Shown piece by piece: positions 29,636 through 39,155 of a stretch of 64,000 nt of DNA. Location of the stretch: positions 35,789 to 99,788 of the forward strand of contig NZ_JGVW01000069.1 in NCBI RefSeq assembly GCF_000687455.2, read 5' to 3'. The translations under genes and the position numbers were made by a program. Under the pieces are notes generated by a model. The model searched no databases and was not told where the DNA came from. It was given only the letters and a program-made list of their open reading frames with translations. Position 1 is the stretch's first letter; each line of letters begins with the position of its first letter. The DNA is from Burkholderia sp. lig30. Lineage in GTDB: Bacteria; Pseudomonadota; Gammaproteobacteria; Burkholderiales; Burkholderiaceae.

Positions 29636-29740
29636 GTGTTTCTCCATTGGCTGCCCACGACCAGGCAGTGAAACGGGGCCGGCGATGCGTCGGCCCCCGA
29701 TGAAACGGCCGGGGTTTCGTAAGTCCCGGCCGATTGTGCA

Positions 29741-29768
29741 AAAAGCGAAGCAGGGACGCTTCGCTTTT
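29741..29768. terminator. prs terminator (bidirectional form)
   Basis: Perfect 11-bp stem AAAAGCGAAGC / GCTTCGCTTTT with a 6-nt loop between prs and rplY, T-ended on both strands. A second stem, CGGCCGGG / CCCGGCCG (29706-29713, 29725-29732), lies just downstream in the leftward sense. Confidence 0.85.
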
Positions 29769-29819
29769 CACGCATGCAGTTCGGTATCGATTGTCCGCGG
29801 GATGCCGCGGACAGCGACG

Positions 29820-30779
29820 TCATTCCGCGAACAGCGACATCACGGAATCGCCGCGGCGAATCCGCGAGAACGTCTCGGCGAGCAGGCTCGCGCTCGTCAG
29901 CGCGCGGATCTTCGAGCACGCGCGCGATTCGCCGGACAGCGGAATCGTGTCGGTGACGACGAGTTCGTCGAGTGCCGACGCAGCGATGCGCTCGGCCGCG
30001 CCGCCAGACAGCACCGGGTGCGTCGCGTAGGCGAACACCTGCTTCGCGCCGCGATCCTTCAGCACTTGCGCAGCCTTGCACAGCGTGCCGGCGGTGTCGA
30101 CCATGTCGTCCATGATCACGCAGGTGCGGCCTTCGACTTCACCGATGATGTTCATCACTTCGGCGATGTTCGCCTTCGGACGACGCTTGTCGATGATCGC
30201 GAGATCGCAGTTGAGCTGCTTCGCGAGCGCACGGGCGCGCACCACGCCGCCAACGTCCGGCGACACGACGAGCAGATCCGAGTAGTTCTGCTTGCGCAGG
30301 TCGTTCAGCAGGATCGGCGTTGCGTAGATGTTGTCGACGGGAATGTCGAAGAAGCCCTGAATCTGGTCGGCGTGCAGATCCATCGTGATGATCCGCTCGA
30401 CGCCGGCGATTTCCAGCATGTTCGCGATGACCTTCGCCGAGATCGCGACGCGCGCCGAACGCGGGCGGCGATCCTGACGGGCGTAGCCGAAGTAGGGGAT
30501 GGCGGCGGTGATCCGGCCGGCGGATGCGCGCTTGAGCGCATCGACCATGATCATCAGTTCCATCAGGTTGTCATTGGTCGGCGCGCACGTCGATTGCAGG
30601 ACGAAGACGTCCTTGCCGCGCACGTTTTCCTGGATCTCGACCTGGATTTCGCCGTCGGAGAAACGGCTGACCATTGCCTTGCCGAGGGGAATACCAAGAA
30701 TACTGACGACTTCCTGTGCAAGCGCGGGATTCGCGTTACCAGTAAAGACCATCAGGCCGTCATGGGCGTGGCTGCTCAT
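29820..30779 (-). CDS. prs: ribose-phosphate pyrophosphokinase
   Basis: 319-residue PRPP synthetase (ribose-5-phosphate + ATP to PRPP + AMP), feeding purines, pyrimidines, His, Trp and [13 protein letters not shown] and the flexible-loop [14 protein letters not shown] near residue 100, PRPP-binding [12 protein letters not shown] near 220. Two consecutive ATGs exist at 30782 and 30779; the second is better spaced from AGG. Directly downstream of tRNA-Gln on the same strand. The same window has apt, which consumes PRPP. Confidence 0.97.
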   Translation of the reverse strand: MSSHAHDGLMVFTGNANPALAQEVVSILGIPLGKAMVSRFSDGEIQVEIQENVRGKDVFVLQSTCAPTNDNLMELMIMVDALKRASAGRITAAIPYFGYARQDRRPRSARVAISAKVIANMLEIAGVERIITMDLHADQIQGFFDIPVDNIYATPILLNDLRKQNYSDLLVVSPDVGGVVRARALAKQLNCDLAIIDKRRPKANIAEVMNIIGEVEGRTCVIMDDMVDTAGTLCKAAQVLKDRGAKQVFAYATHPVLSGGAAERIAASALDELVVTDTIPLSGESRACSKIRALTSASLLAETFSRIRRGDSVMSLFAE

Positions 30780-30824
30780 CATGCACCTGCTTCGGGCTTG
30801 GGCGGGAAAATGCGGGAAAATTTT

Positions 30825-30901
30825 TGGCAGGGGAGGAAGGACTCGAACCCTCGCATGCCGGAATCAAAATCCGGTGCCTTGACCAACTTGGCGACTCCCC
30901 T
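30825..30901 (-). tRNA. tRNA-Gln (anticodon UUG)
   Basis: 77 nt including an encoded CCA end. Acceptor arms AGGGGAG / CTCCCCT with discriminator G; D-arm GCCAAGTTGGTCAAGGC; anticodon stem CCGGA / TCCGG with loop TTTTGAT, anticodon TTG; T-arm GAGGG / CCTTC with TTCGAGT loop. It lies between ispE and prs on the same strand. The sequence just upstream (into ispE) is abnormally AT-rich. Confidence 0.96.
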
Positions 30902-30908
30902 ACACTTA

Positions 30909-30947
30909 ACTTTGAACTTCGCCGGATGGTAGGTCATCCGACAAAGT
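30909..30947 (-). other. hairpin between ispE and tRNA-Gln
   Basis: CGGATG / CATCCG (30923-30928, 30935-30940) enclosed by ACTTTG / CAAAGT (30909-30914, 30942-30947). It could end the ispE message or guide tRNA 5' processing. No T run follows. Confidence 0.45.
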
Positions 30948-30952
30948 AAAAC

Positions 30953-31834
30953 TTATGACGCGAAAGCGAAGAGCGGATGCTCGTTCAAACTCTCGGTAAC
31001 TGCGCTGTTCCAACCGGTAGGCATTTTGGCTTGCGCCGCTTCCGCCTCCTGTTTGCTGCGAAACGCTGCAAACACGCTTGCTCCGGAGCCGGTCATCCTC
31101 GCGGGTGCTAAATCATACAACCATTTAATCACCTTTGCAACTTCCGCGTACTTACTTGCTACAACTTGCTGCATGTCATTCCGGCCGAAACTGTCTGGCC
31201 ATCCTGCTTCGCAGCTACGCAGTGCAAGAAAGTCCATAATTGTGATCGGTTCCGAATCTCTTGTCAACAACTTATCTGAAAAAATTTCAGCAGTCGGGAC
31301 ATGAACCTGCGGCGTCACAACCAAGAACCAGCGAGTCGGCAATTCTACTCCAACTAATTCTTCTCCGATACCCTCTGCGAACGCATTTTTTCCAAAAACA
31401 AAGAAAGGCACGTCCGCGCCGAGTTTCACGGCGAGCGCCTGCAACTCCGTGCGCGGCAGGTCGAGTTGCCAGAGGCGGTTCAGCGCGAGCAGCGTCGTCG
31501 CCGCGTCCGAGCTGCCGCCGCCGAGGCCGGCGCCCATCGGCAGGCGCTTTTCCACCTCGATGTCGACGCCTGCGGCGCTACTCGTGTGCGCTTTCAGCAG
31601 CTTCGCCGCGCGCACGACGAGATCACTGTCTTCTGGCACGCCGGGCACATCGGTCACGCGCACGATCCGGTCGTCGTCGCGCAGCGTGAAGTGCAGCGTG
31701 TCGCCCCAGTTCAGCAACTGGAAGACGCTTTGCAGGTTGTGATAGCCGTCCGCGCGGCGGCCGGTGATGTGCAGGAACAGATTCAGTTTCGCGGGCGCAA
31801 GGCAGTTGCGCAGCGAGCGGGTCGTGTCGGTCAT
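30953..31834 (-). CDS. ispE: 4-diphosphocytidyl-2-C-methyl-D-erythritol kinase
   Basis: 293-residue GHMP kinase of the non-mevalonate isoprenoid pathway. [15 protein letters not shown] at the N-terminus, ATP-binding [14 protein letters not shown] near residue 100, and [12 protein letters not shown] near 245. The frame is intact and full length. Base composition changes abruptly inside the gene: upstream of about 31410 (5' part) GC is 70% or more, while the 3' half down to the stop is near 50% with codons such as AGA, ACA and TTT. Cotranscribed after lolB (33-nt gap), upstream of tRNA-Gln and prs. Confidence 0.96.
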   Translation of the reverse strand: MTDTTRSLRNCLAPAKLNLFLHITGRRADGYHNLQSVFQLLNWGDTLHFTLRDDDRIVRVTDVPGVPEDSDLVVRAAKLLKAHTSSAAGVDIEVEKRLPMGAGLGGGSSDAATTLLALNRLWQLDLPRTELQALAVKLGADVPFFVFGKNAFAEGIGEELVGVELPTRWFLVVTPQVHVPTAEIFSDKLLTRDSEPITIMDFLALRSCEAGWPDSFGRNDMQQVVASKYAEVAKVIKWLYDLAPARMTGSGASVFAAFRSKQEAEAAQAKMPTGWNSAVTESLNEHPLFAFAS

Positions 31835-31867
31835 GCTGGTGGTGAGTGTCGGGCAAATCGCGCGTGC

Positions 31868-32491
31868 TTACTGGTCGAGCACGAGCTTGATGTCGAGCGG
31901 CGGGGTCGAACGCGCCAGATTGACGCGCTTGACCCCGGTGGCCGGCGCGTCGGCGTAGGAGACGTAATCGATCGTCCAGCCGTCCTGACGGATCTGCTTG
32001 ATGCGCGTCGCATCGTCGGGATCGCGCACCGTCGTCGCGGGCGTCGCGGGGGCAGGCGTCGGCTGAAGCCAGTAGCGCAGCCCGTCGAGCGGCAGTGCGA
32101 AGCCGAGCGTGTTCTGCATCAGCTCGCCGACGTCCTCGGCGAATTGCGGCTGGCGGTTCGGCAGTTCGAGCGACGCTTCGTGCGGCGACGATTTGACCAC
32201 GGCAAGCGTCTGGCCGAGCGGGCTGCGCAGTTCGAGCGACACGTCGCCGCCGCGCTCCTGCCAGTCGAAGTTGCCGTACACGTTGCGCGGGTTGCCGAGC
32301 TGGTCGCTGTACTGTACCGCGAAGCGGCCGTGATACGCGTGCATCGTGCCGGTCTGAAGCACGCCGCTCGACGCGGTCGTCGCGTCGGGCTGCGGCGTGC
32401 TCGCGCAGCCGGCGAGCGCCAGCGCCGCGGCAGTGGCCGCGATGCCGCGCGCCGTGCGCGAGCTCAGGTGGAGCGTGTGGAACATCCGCAT
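31868..32491 (-). CDS. lolB: outer-membrane lipoprotein localisation protein LolB
   Basis: 207-residue lipoprotein that accepts lipoproteins from LolA and inserts them into the outer membrane. Lipobox LALAGCAS puts the acylated Cys near residue 25; the mature part has HGRFAVQY and GDVSLELRSPLGQTLA strands of the LolB barrel, and DGWTIDYVSY near the end. Start ATG 32491 overlaps the stop of the upstream TPR gene by 1 bp (ATGA). Followed by ispE, the usual lolB-ispE-prs order. Confidence 0.93.
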   Translation of the reverse strand: MRMFHTLHLSSRTARGIAATAAALALAGCASTPQPDATTASSGVLQTGTMHAYHGRFAVQYSDQLGNPRNVYGNFDWQERGGDVSLELRSPLGQTLAVVKSSPHEASLELPNRQPQFAEDVGELMQNTLGFALPLDGLRYWLQPTPAPATPATTVRDPDDATRIKQIRQDGWTIDYVSYADAPATGVKRVNLARSTPPLDIKLVLDQ

Positions 32492-34314
32492 CAGAGGCCG
32501 TTCACCTGGAAGCGCTTGAGCGTCTGCACGAGCGTGTCGTTGTCCGGCTCGAGCTTTTGCGCCGCCCGCCACGCGGAGCGCGCTTCGTCCTGCGCACCGC
32601 TCTTCCACAGCACTTCGCCGAGGTGCGCGCCGATTTCGGCGTTCGGCTGCAGGTCGTACGCGCGCCGCAGGATCTGCGTCGCGGCAGCGGTATCGCCCAT
32701 CCGGTATTTCACCCAGCCGAGGCTGTCCATGATGAACGCGTCGTTCGGCGCGAGCGTGCTCGCCTTCTCGATCAGCTTGCTCGCTTCGGGCAGGCGCTGG
32801 TTGCGATCGGCCAGCGAATAGCCGAGCGCGTTGTAGGCCTGCGGGTTGTCGGGCTGCGTGCGGATCAGCTCGCGCAACTGCTTTTCCATCGTCACGTAAT
32901 GGGCGTTTCTCTCGGCCGCCATCGCGTAGTCATAGCGCAGGTCGGGATCGTCGGGGAAATCGTCGACCGCCCGCGACAGGCGCGTTTCCGCCTCCTTGTA
33001 GCGCTTCGCGGTGAACAGGATCGACGCGTCGGTGCGCGCGATGACCGCCGCGTCGCGCGGATCGGAGACCTGCAGATTGTCGAGCACCTTGCGTGCCTCG
33101 TCGGTCTTGCCCTGCTTCTGCAGCAACTGCGCGCGCGTGACCTGCGCGGGCAGGTAGTGCTGGCTCGTCTGGTCGATCTTGTCGAGCCACTGCGCCGCGA
33201 GCGCGTCGTTGCCCTGCTCGATCGCGATCTGCGCGAGATAGACGTAGCCCTGGCCAACGTCGGTGGCCGAATTCTTCTCGCCGACCTGCACGTACTGTTT
33301 CAGGTAGCCAGTCGCTTCGTCGAGCTTCTTCTGCTGGACCTTGATCAGCGCGAGCGCCATCAGCGGCGTCGGATCCTTCGCGTCGAGCTTGCGCATCGTC
33401 TCGAACTGCTTTTGCGCGTCGTCGAGGCGGTCGTCGGCGAGGTACAGCTGCGACAGCGCGAGCCGCGCGTCGCGCGACTTCGGATTCTGGCGCACGTATT
33501 TCTCGAACGACACGATGCCCGCCGCGCGCTCCTCGGGACCCATCTGCGACAGCATCAGCGCGGCCGGCAGATAATCCGGGCGGATCTGCAGCGCCTGCCT
33601 GAGCGACTGCGCGGCGCCGGCCTTGTCGTCGATCGCAAGTTGCTGGCGCGCGATCGCGAGCCGCGCTTCCGGGCGGTTCATGTCGTTCTTCAGCAGATCC
33701 TGCAGCACCGCGAGACTGCCGACGCGATCCGGGCTGCGCGCCATCAGCGCCTGCAGCGCGAGGATCGCCGCGCCGCGTGCATCGCTTGGGGAACGGGCCA
33801 GTTCGCGCGCGAGCATCGGCTGCGCGTCGGCCGGCTTGCCGGAGAGCACGAGCAGCGCGGCGTCCACTTGCGACGCGCGGTTCGAAGCCGGCGCGTACTG
33901 GCGCCACAGATTCGCCGCGGACAGCGCATCGGCCGGGCTTTGCGCGGCGAGCGCGATCTCGGTCGCGCGTTGCGCCATGCGCGGATCGTGCGTGTCGCGC
34001 GCGAGCGCAAGATAGGTCTGGTAGGCCGGCGCGGGCTGGTTGCGCTGCAGCGCGACTTCGGCGGCGAGCACCTGGTAGACGATTTGACTCGTCAGCGGCA
34101 GGTTCGGGAGATCCTTTTTCTCTTCGGGAAGCGTGGGCTCGAACGCGCTCTGCGACGCGCCGTCCGGGGACGGATCCTGTGCGTGCGCGGGAAGGGCGGT
34201 GAAAGTCCATGCGGCGATCAACGCGGCGCCAAGCGCGCGGCGGACCGGGGCAGCGCGCAGGCCGCGCGTCTGGGCGGCGGGGCGCTTCTGAAGCAGCTTC
34301 GAGGGCAGGGTCAT
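32491..34314 (-). CDS. tetratricopeptide repeat protein, exported
   Basis: 607 residues, with an N-terminal signal sequence (cleavage near PAHA-QD, about residue 46) followed by many TPR-type helix pairs (for example NPQAYNALGYSLADRN, NAEIGAHLGEVLWKSG). It is a periplasmic or lipoprotein-less scaffold; the partner is unknown. Its fixed place before lolB, overlapping it by 1 bp, suggests a role in lipoprotein or outer-membrane biogenesis, which is inference. Divergent from mutM. Confidence 0.88.
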   Translation of the reverse strand: MTLPSKLLQKRPAAQTRGLRAAPVRRALGAALIAAWTFTALPAHAQDPSPDGASQSAFEPTLPEEKKDLPNLPLTSQIVYQVLAAEVALQRNQPAPAYQTYLALARDTHDPRMAQRATEIALAAQSPADALSAANLWRQYAPASNRASQVDAALLVLSGKPADAQPMLARELARSPSDARGAAILALQALMARSPDRVGSLAVLQDLLKNDMNRPEARLAIARQQLAIDDKAGAAQSLRQALQIRPDYLPAALMLSQMGPEERAAGIVSFEKYVRQNPKSRDARLALSQLYLADDRLDDAQKQFETMRKLDAKDPTPLMALALIKVQQKKLDEATGYLKQYVQVGEKNSATDVGQGYVYLAQIAIEQGNDALAAQWLDKIDQTSQHYLPAQVTRAQLLQKQGKTDEARKVLDNLQVSDPRDAAVIARTDASILFTAKRYKEAETRLSRAVDDFPDDPDLRYDYAMAAERNAHYVTMEKQLRELIRTQPDNPQAYNALGYSLADRNQRLPEASKLIEKASTLAPNDAFIMDSLGWVKYRMGDTAAATQILRRAYDLQPNAEIGAHLGEVLWKSGAQDEARSAWRAAQKLEPDNDTLVQTLKRFQVNGL

Positions 34315-34339
34315 GGAAATCCGTTCGATGTTTCAGCCG

Positions 34340-34361
34340 ATTGTAACGCGCTCGCTACAAT
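34340..34361. promoter_or_regulatory. palindromic divergent -10 pair (TPR gene / mutM)
   Basis: ATTGTA (34340-34345) and TACAAT (34356-34361) form a perfect inverted pair, so each strand reads a -10-like TACAAT. It lies in the 88-nt divergent gap. The two promoters, if real, would compete. Confidence 0.45.
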
Positions 34362-34402
34362 ACACGCACGATCGTCATCATCCAGTCTGAGACCCGCAAA
34401 AA

Positions 34403-35233
34403 ATGCCAGAGTTGCCGGAAGTCGAGGTTACGCGCCGGGGCATCGAGCCCTTTGTCGCCGGGCGCCGCGTCGCGCGCGTCGACGTGCGTACCGCCATGCT
34501 GCGCTGGCCTGTGCCCGCGGGGCTCGGCGAGCAGTTGCGCGAGCGCGAGGTGCTGCGCGTCGAGCGGCGCGGCAAGTACCTGCTGTTCGAGACCGACGCG
34601 GGCTGGTTCATCGTGCATCTCGGCATGACGGGCACGCTGCGCGTACTGCCGACCGACGGCCCGCCGCCCGCCGCCGCGAAGCACGACCACATCGACTGGA
34701 TCTTCGACGCGTTCGTGCTGCGCTTTCGTGATCCGCGCCGCTTCGGCGCGGTGCTGTGGCACCCGCGCGAGGCCGGCGACGTCTACGCGCATCCGCTGCT
34801 CGCGGGCCTCGGCGTCGAGCCGTTCTCGCCGGCGTTTACCGGCGCGCTCCTGCATGCGCGCACGCGCGGGCGCTCGGTCTCGGTGAAGCAGGCGCTGCTC
34901 GCCGGCGACATCGTCGTCGGCGTCGGCAACATCTATGCGTCCGAGTGCCTGTTTCGCGCGGGCATCCGCCCGACCACGGCCGCCGGAAAAGTGTCGCTGC
35001 CGCGTTACGAGCGGCTCGCCGACGCGGTGCGCGCAACGCTTGCGGCCGCGATCGACAAGGGCGGCAGCACGTTGCGCGATTTCGTCGGCAGCAACGGCGA
35101 AAGCGGCTATTTCCAGCAGGAGTATTTCGTCTACGATCGCGCGGGCGTGCCTTGCCGCGTATGCGGCACGCCGATCCGACAGATCGTGCAGGGCCAGCGC
35201 TCCACCTACTATTGTCCGACCTGCCAGCGTTGA
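34403..35233 (+). CDS. mutM: formamidopyrimidine-DNA glycosylase
   Basis: 276-residue base-excision enzyme removing 8-oxoguanine. N-terminal PELPEV (catalytic Pro after Met removal, Glu3), [14 protein letters not shown] helix-turn region, and a C-terminal zinc finger CRVCG ... YYCPTCQR. It is followed 4 nt later by mutY; the pair forms the GO system for oxidised guanine. Confidence 0.97.
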   Translation: MPELPEVEVTRRGIEPFVAGRRVARVDVRTAMLRWPVPAGLGEQLREREVLRVERRGKYLLFETDAGWFIVHLGMTGTLRVLPTDGPPPAAAKHDHIDWIFDAFVLRFRDPRRFGAVLWHPREAGDVYAHPLLAGLGVEPFSPAFTGALLHARTRGRSVSVKQALLAGDIVVGVGNIYASECLFRAGIRPTTAAGKVSLPRYERLADAVRATLAAAIDKGGSTLRDFVGSNGESGYFQQEYFVYDRAGVPCRVCGTPIRQIVQGQRSTYYCPTCQR

Positions 35234-35237
35234 AATC

Positions 35238-36347
35238 TTGAAGCCGCCTCGTATTGCCCCCGCCCCGTTTCCCGTCACGCCGCTGCACCGCACCTTCGCC
35301 ACGCGCCTGATCGCGTGGCAGCGCACGCACGGGCGTCATGACCTGCCCTGGCAGAACACGCACGACCCGTATCGTATCTGGCTGTCCGAAATCATGCTGC
35401 AGCAGACCCAGGTGTCGACCGTCGTGCCGTACTACACGCGCTTTCTCGAGCGCTATCCGGACGTCGCCGCGCTTGCGGCCGCGCCGATCGACGACGTGAT
35501 GGCGCTGTGGGCCGGTCTCGGCTACTACTCGCGCGCGCGCAACCTGCACCGCTGCGCTCAGGTGGTGGCGGCCGAGTACGGCGGCGTGTTCCCGGATACC
35601 CCGGAAGCGCTTGCGGAACTGCCCGGCATCGGTCGCTCGACCGCGGCGGCGATCGCGTCGTTTGCGTTCGCCGCGCGCGCGACGATTCTCGACGGCAACG
35701 TGAAGCGCGTGCTCGCGCGCGTGTTCGGCGTCGAGGGCTTTCCGGGCGAGAAGCGCGTCGAGAACGACATGTGGGCGCTCGCCGAGTCGCTGTTGCCCGT
35801 CGCCGCCGATGCGGCCGATGTGAGCGCGTACACGCAGGGGCTGATGGATCTCGGCGCGACGCTGTGCGTGCGCGGCAAGCCCGATTGCGCGCGCTGCCCG
35901 TTCGCGGGCGACTGCGTCGCGCAATCGACGGGCCGCCAGCGCGAATTGCCGGCCGCGCGGCCGAAGAAGGCGGTGCCGACGAAGAAGACGTGGATGCTCG
36001 TGCTGCGCGACGGCGATGCGGTGCTGCTCGAACGGCGGCCGCCCGCGGGCATCTGGGGCGGTCTCTGGAGCCTGCCGGAAGCCGATGGCGATGCCGCGCT
36101 CGCCGAGCGCGCGCGCGGTCTCGGCGGCGGCGGCCCGGTGCCGCTCGCGCCGTTTACGCATACGTTCACGCATTTCAAGCTAGAGATCGAGCCGCGGCTG
36201 AGCGAGGTGGGCGAGGTGGGCGCGCGCGGCGACGGGCAAGCGCATGACGCGCAGACCGCGTGGGTGCCGCTGAGCAGTCTGGACGCCTACGGCGTGCCCG
36301 CGCCGGTGCGCAAGCTGCTCGATCGATTGAGCGGCCCGCTGCTGTGA
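35238..36347 (+). CDS. mutY: adenine DNA glycosylase
   Basis: 369-residue enzyme that removes A opposite 8-oxoG. HhH motif ELPGIGRSTAAAI with catalytic Asp in ILDGNVKRV, then the Fe-S loop CVRGKPDCARCPFAGDC (C-x6-C-x2-C-x5-C), and a C-terminal NUDIX-like 8-oxoG recognition domain (WMLVLRDGDAVLL onward). The start is taken as TTG 35238, 4 nt after the mutM stop; no in-frame ATG precedes the conserved DLPWQN motif without running deep into mutM. It faces the lonN gene convergently. Confidence 0.94.
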   Translation: MKPPRIAPAPFPVTPLHRTFATRLIAWQRTHGRHDLPWQNTHDPYRIWLSEIMLQQTQVSTVVPYYTRFLERYPDVAALAAAPIDDVMALWAGLGYYSRARNLHRCAQVVAAEYGGVFPDTPEALAELPGIGRSTAAAIASFAFAARATILDGNVKRVLARVFGVEGFPGEKRVENDMWALAESLLPVAADAADVSAYTQGLMDLGATLCVRGKPDCARCPFAGDCVAQSTGRQRELPAARPKKAVPTKKTWMLVLRDGDAVLLERRPPAGIWGGLWSLPEADGDAALAERARGLGGGGPVPLAPFTHTFTHFKLEIEPRLSEVGEVGARGDGQAHDAQTAWVPLSSLDAYGVPAPVRKLLDRLSGPLL

Positions 36348-36393
36348 CGCGCCCGTTCCGGCGCGCGTGGACAAGCGGTGCGAGCCGTGGCGC

Positions 36394-37029
36394 TCAGAGC
36401 CAGCCGTGCCGGTTCAGCACGTGGTGCACGGCGTCGATCCGCGCGTCGACGTCGGGAAACTCCATCAGTTTCTGCCGGGCGCGCAGGTCGAGCGGCAGCA
36501 CTTCGGACAGACGGTTCGACACCCAGGAAGGATCGTCGAGCCTGAACGGCTCGGCGAACGGCAGCGTGCCGTCCTCGGTCTTGCGCAGCGCTTCGATGAT
36601 GCGCTCGAGCACCTCGGCGCACGCGCCGAATTGCGCGAGCGACTGTTCGCCTTCGAGCGGGATGTCTTCGGGCAGCGGCTCGGCGATGCCGACGAGCAGC
36701 CCGTTCGCCTCGACGCGGTGCGACAGCAGCTCGAAGCGCTGGGTGCCGATCGCCTGCACGAAGAGCATCCCGAATTCGCCGGTGTCGCATTCGACGATGC
36801 GCGCCATGCAGCCGATCGTCTCCGGCACCGACACGGCGCCTTCCTGCGCGACCTCCGGCCCGCTTTTCAGTAGACATACGCCGAACGGCGCGTCGTCGCG
36901 CAGGCACGCGCGCGCCATGTCGAGATAGCGGGCTTCGAACACCTTGAGCGGCAGCAGGCCGCCTGGAAACAACACCGTATGCAGCGGAAACAGCGGCAGG
37001 TCGAGCAGGGTAGTCGAGAGAGAGGACAT
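36394..37029 (-). CDS. stand-alone Lon N-terminal-domain protein
   Basis: 211 residues corresponding only to the substrate-binding N domain of Lon: LPLFPLHTVLFPGGLLPLKVFE at the N-terminus, then ARYLDMARACLRDDAPFGV and a helical C-terminus. No ATPase or protease domain follows, so it cannot degrade by itself. Such proteins may bind unfolded or regulatory substrates; the role is not known. Last gene of the long leftward cluster, 43 nt after rapZ. Confidence 0.9.
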   Translation of the reverse strand: MSSLSTTLLDLPLFPLHTVLFPGGLLPLKVFEARYLDMARACLRDDAPFGVCLLKSGPEVAQEGAVSVPETIGCMARIVECDTGEFGMLFVQAIGTQRFELLSHRVEANGLLVGIAEPLPEDIPLEGEQSLAQFGACAEVLERIIEALRKTEDGTLPFAEPFRLDDPSWVSNRLSEVLPLDLRARQKLMEFPDVDARIDAVHHVLNRHGWL

Positions 37030-37072
37030 GGCGCACGCTGACGGAAGGCGGAATCGCTAGGGGCTGTTCACC

Positions 37073-37966
37073 CTATGTCACGAGCCGCGACGACGCGCCG
37101 ACATCCACCGGCGCATCACGATGCCGTACGATCACGTTCGCCTGCCGCGCAAGGCGCGTGGCGAGTGTTTCCGCGATGAAGACCGAGCGATGCTGGCCGC
37201 CGGTGCAGCCGATTGCGACGGTCAGGTAACTGCGGTTGTCTTCGCGGAAGTGCGGCAGCCATTTCAACAGAAACGCATGGATGTCGTCGATCATCTGGTG
37301 GACGATCGGCAGTGCGTCGAGAAACGCGATGACCGGCTGGTCGAGCCCGGTGAGCGGGCGCAATTCGTGGTCGTAGTACGGATTCGGCAGCGCGCGGACG
37401 TCGAACATGAAATCCGAGTCGAGCGGCACGCCGCGCTTGAAGCCGAACGATTCGAACATCAGTATCAGGTCGTCGTTCTTCTGCTCGATGAAGCGTTTGA
37501 CCCAGTTGCGCAACACGTTCGCGCGCAGGTCGCTCGTGTCGATCTGATGGCCGAACTCGGCGAGTGGCGCGACCAGGTCGCGCTCGCGCTCGATCGCTTC
37601 CTCGAGCGACGACAGCAGGCCGACGTCGGCGTCGTGCGACGGCGAGCCGGACAGAGGATGGCGGCGGCGCGTTTCGGAAAAGCGCTGGATCAGCGACTGC
37701 GTGCTCGCATTGAGGAACAGCACGCGCACGTCGTGCTCGACCGACAGCGTGCGGATCAGGCCGGGCATTTCGTCGAGCGACGCGCTCGAGCGCGCGTCGA
37801 TCGCGACCGCGAGCCGGCGCTGGCCTTCCTCGGCCAGGTAGCGGGTCAGCTCGGGCAGCACGTGCGGCGGCAGGTTGTCGACGCAGTAATAGCCTGCGTC
37901 CTCCAGGGCGTTCAACGCAACGGACTTGCCGGAGCCGGAAATGCCGGTGATGAGAACAATGCGCAT
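37073..37966 (-). CDS. rapZ: RNase adapter protein RapZ
   Basis: 297-residue nucleotide-binding protein. Walker A GISGSGKS at residues 8-15, Walker-B-like region, and the C-terminal [11 protein letters not shown] motif. In enterobacteria RapZ guides RNase E to the GlmZ small RNA to control glucosamine-6-phosphate synthesis; this window also has nagA, which makes the same metabolite. In betaproteobacteria it sits with hprK and ptsN, as here. ATG 37966 is preferred over 37996 for the conserved start. Confidence 0.95.
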   Translation of the reverse strand: MRIVLITGISGSGKSVALNALEDAGYYCVDNLPPHVLPELTRYLAEEGQRRLAVAIDARSSASLDEMPGLIRTLSVEHDVRVLFLNASTQSLIQRFSETRRRHPLSGSPSHDADVGLLSSLEEAIERERDLVAPLAEFGHQIDTSDLRANVLRNWVKRFIEQKNDDLILMFESFGFKRGVPLDSDFMFDVRALPNPYYDHELRPLTGLDQPVIAFLDALPIVHQMIDDIHAFLLKWLPHFREDNRSYLTVAIGCTGGQHRSVFIAETLATRLARQANVIVRHRDAPVDVGASSRLVT

Positions 37967-38058
37967 GGGGAGCAGAGAATCCGGACGTTTCATCATAGCA
38001 CCGGCACGCCGCGCCCGGGCTGCGCGATCGGCCGGCGCGGGTCAGGGGCCCGGGCCCC

Positions 38059-39027
38059 CTATACGAGCTTGCCGGGAAACTGGCTGTCGGGATCCTGCAT
38101 CGCGAGCCGCTGGCGGTCCATGAAGTCGCGCAGCGTGTCGATGCCGCGCAGCTGCAGGATCGTGTTGCGAACGGCCGCCTCGACGAGCACCGCCAGGTTG
38201 CGGCCGGCCGCGACCTGGATCGTGACCTTGCTGATCGGCAGGCCCAGCACGTCGACCGTCTGGCTTTCCAGCGGCAGCCGCTGGAACTCGCCGTCGGGGC
38301 GCCGCACCAGCTGCACGATCAGCTTCAGCTTCATTTTCCGGCGCACCGCGGTTTCACCGAAGATCGTCTTGATGTCGAGCAGGCCGAGGCCGCGCACTTC
38401 GAGCAGGTTCTGCAGCAGCGGCGGGCAGCGGCCTTCGACGAAATCGGGCCCGAGGCGGACGAAATCGACCGCGTCGTCGGCGACGAGGCCGTGGCCGCGG
38501 CTGATCAGCTCGAGGCCCAGTTCGCTCTTGCCGAGGCCGGAGTCGCCCGTCAGCAGCACGCCCATCCCGAGGATGTCGAGGAACACGCCGTGCAGCGTCG
38601 CGCGCGGCGCGAGGATCCGCGACATGTAGAGGCGCAGGCTGTCGATCACCGCGGCGGCGGACATCGGCGTCGTAAACAGCGGGGTCGACGAACGCGTGCA
38701 GCGCAGCACCAGCTCGGGCGGCGCGGCGGCGCCGCCGGCGACCACCAGGAACGGCGGTTCGAGCGCGATCAGCTCGGCCATGTGGCGCGAGCGGTCTTCG
38801 TCGGTCTGCCGCTGGTAATAGTCGATCTCGGCTTCGCCCAGCACCTGGATGCGGTTCGGGTGAATGAGGTTGAGGTGGCCGACGAGGTCGGCGCTCGACG
38901 TCGCGTTGGCGACGGTGTCCGCGGAGAAGCCGCGTTCCCAGCCTTCATGCCCCGTCAGCCAGCTGAGCTTCAGCGTGGCGGCGTTGTCGTCGAAGATGCT
39001 CTGGGCGTTGATGCTGGAGGTATCCAT
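38059..39027 (-). CDS. hprK: HPr kinase/phosphorylase
   Basis: 322-residue bifunctional enzyme that phosphorylates and dephosphorylates HPr on Ser46. N-terminal domain about 1-135; catalytic H146 (HGVFLDI), P-loop GDSGLGKS at 161-168, DDAVDF at about 180, and the C-terminal K3-type segment ending [13 protein letters not shown]. In Gram-negatives it is coupled to the nitrogen PTS; ptsN is directly upstream (128-nt gap). No separate HPr gene is in the window; the HPr domain of the EIIA-HPr-EI fusion keeps a serine at the target position. Confidence 0.96.
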   Translation of the reverse strand: MDTSSINAQSIFDDNAATLKLSWLTGHEGWERGFSADTVANATSSADLVGHLNLIHPNRIQVLGEAEIDYYQRQTDEDRSRHMAELIALEPPFLVVAGGAAAPPELVLRCTRSSTPLFTTPMSAAAVIDSLRLYMSRILAPRATLHGVFLDILGMGVLLTGDSGLGKSELGLELISRGHGLVADDAVDFVRLGPDFVEGRCPPLLQNLLEVRGLGLLDIKTIFGETAVRRKMKLKLIVQLVRRPDGEFQRLPLESQTVDVLGLPISKVTIQVAAGRNLAVLVEAAVRNTILQLRGIDTLRDFMDRQRLAMQDPDSQFPGKLV

Positions 39028-39155
39028 GAGTCCGTCACTCCAAAGAGCCGGTGCACGCGCGCCGCGACGGTCGTCGCCGCGCGGCCCCGGCGGCGGGCGG
39101 CGCCGGCAGGCGGCCCCTGCCGCCCCGCTCGGGGAAATTAACCGCCCGGATCAAC

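Noticed and set aside
38045..38058. 14-bp palindrome GGGGCCCGGGCCCC at the hprK 3' end
   Set aside because: Simple G/C palindrome, no T run; expected by chance in this composition.
39104..39135. GGCAGG / CCTGCC and CCCC / GGGG stems between ptsN and hprK
   Set aside because: Short GC stems with no T run; no support for a terminator or regulatory role.
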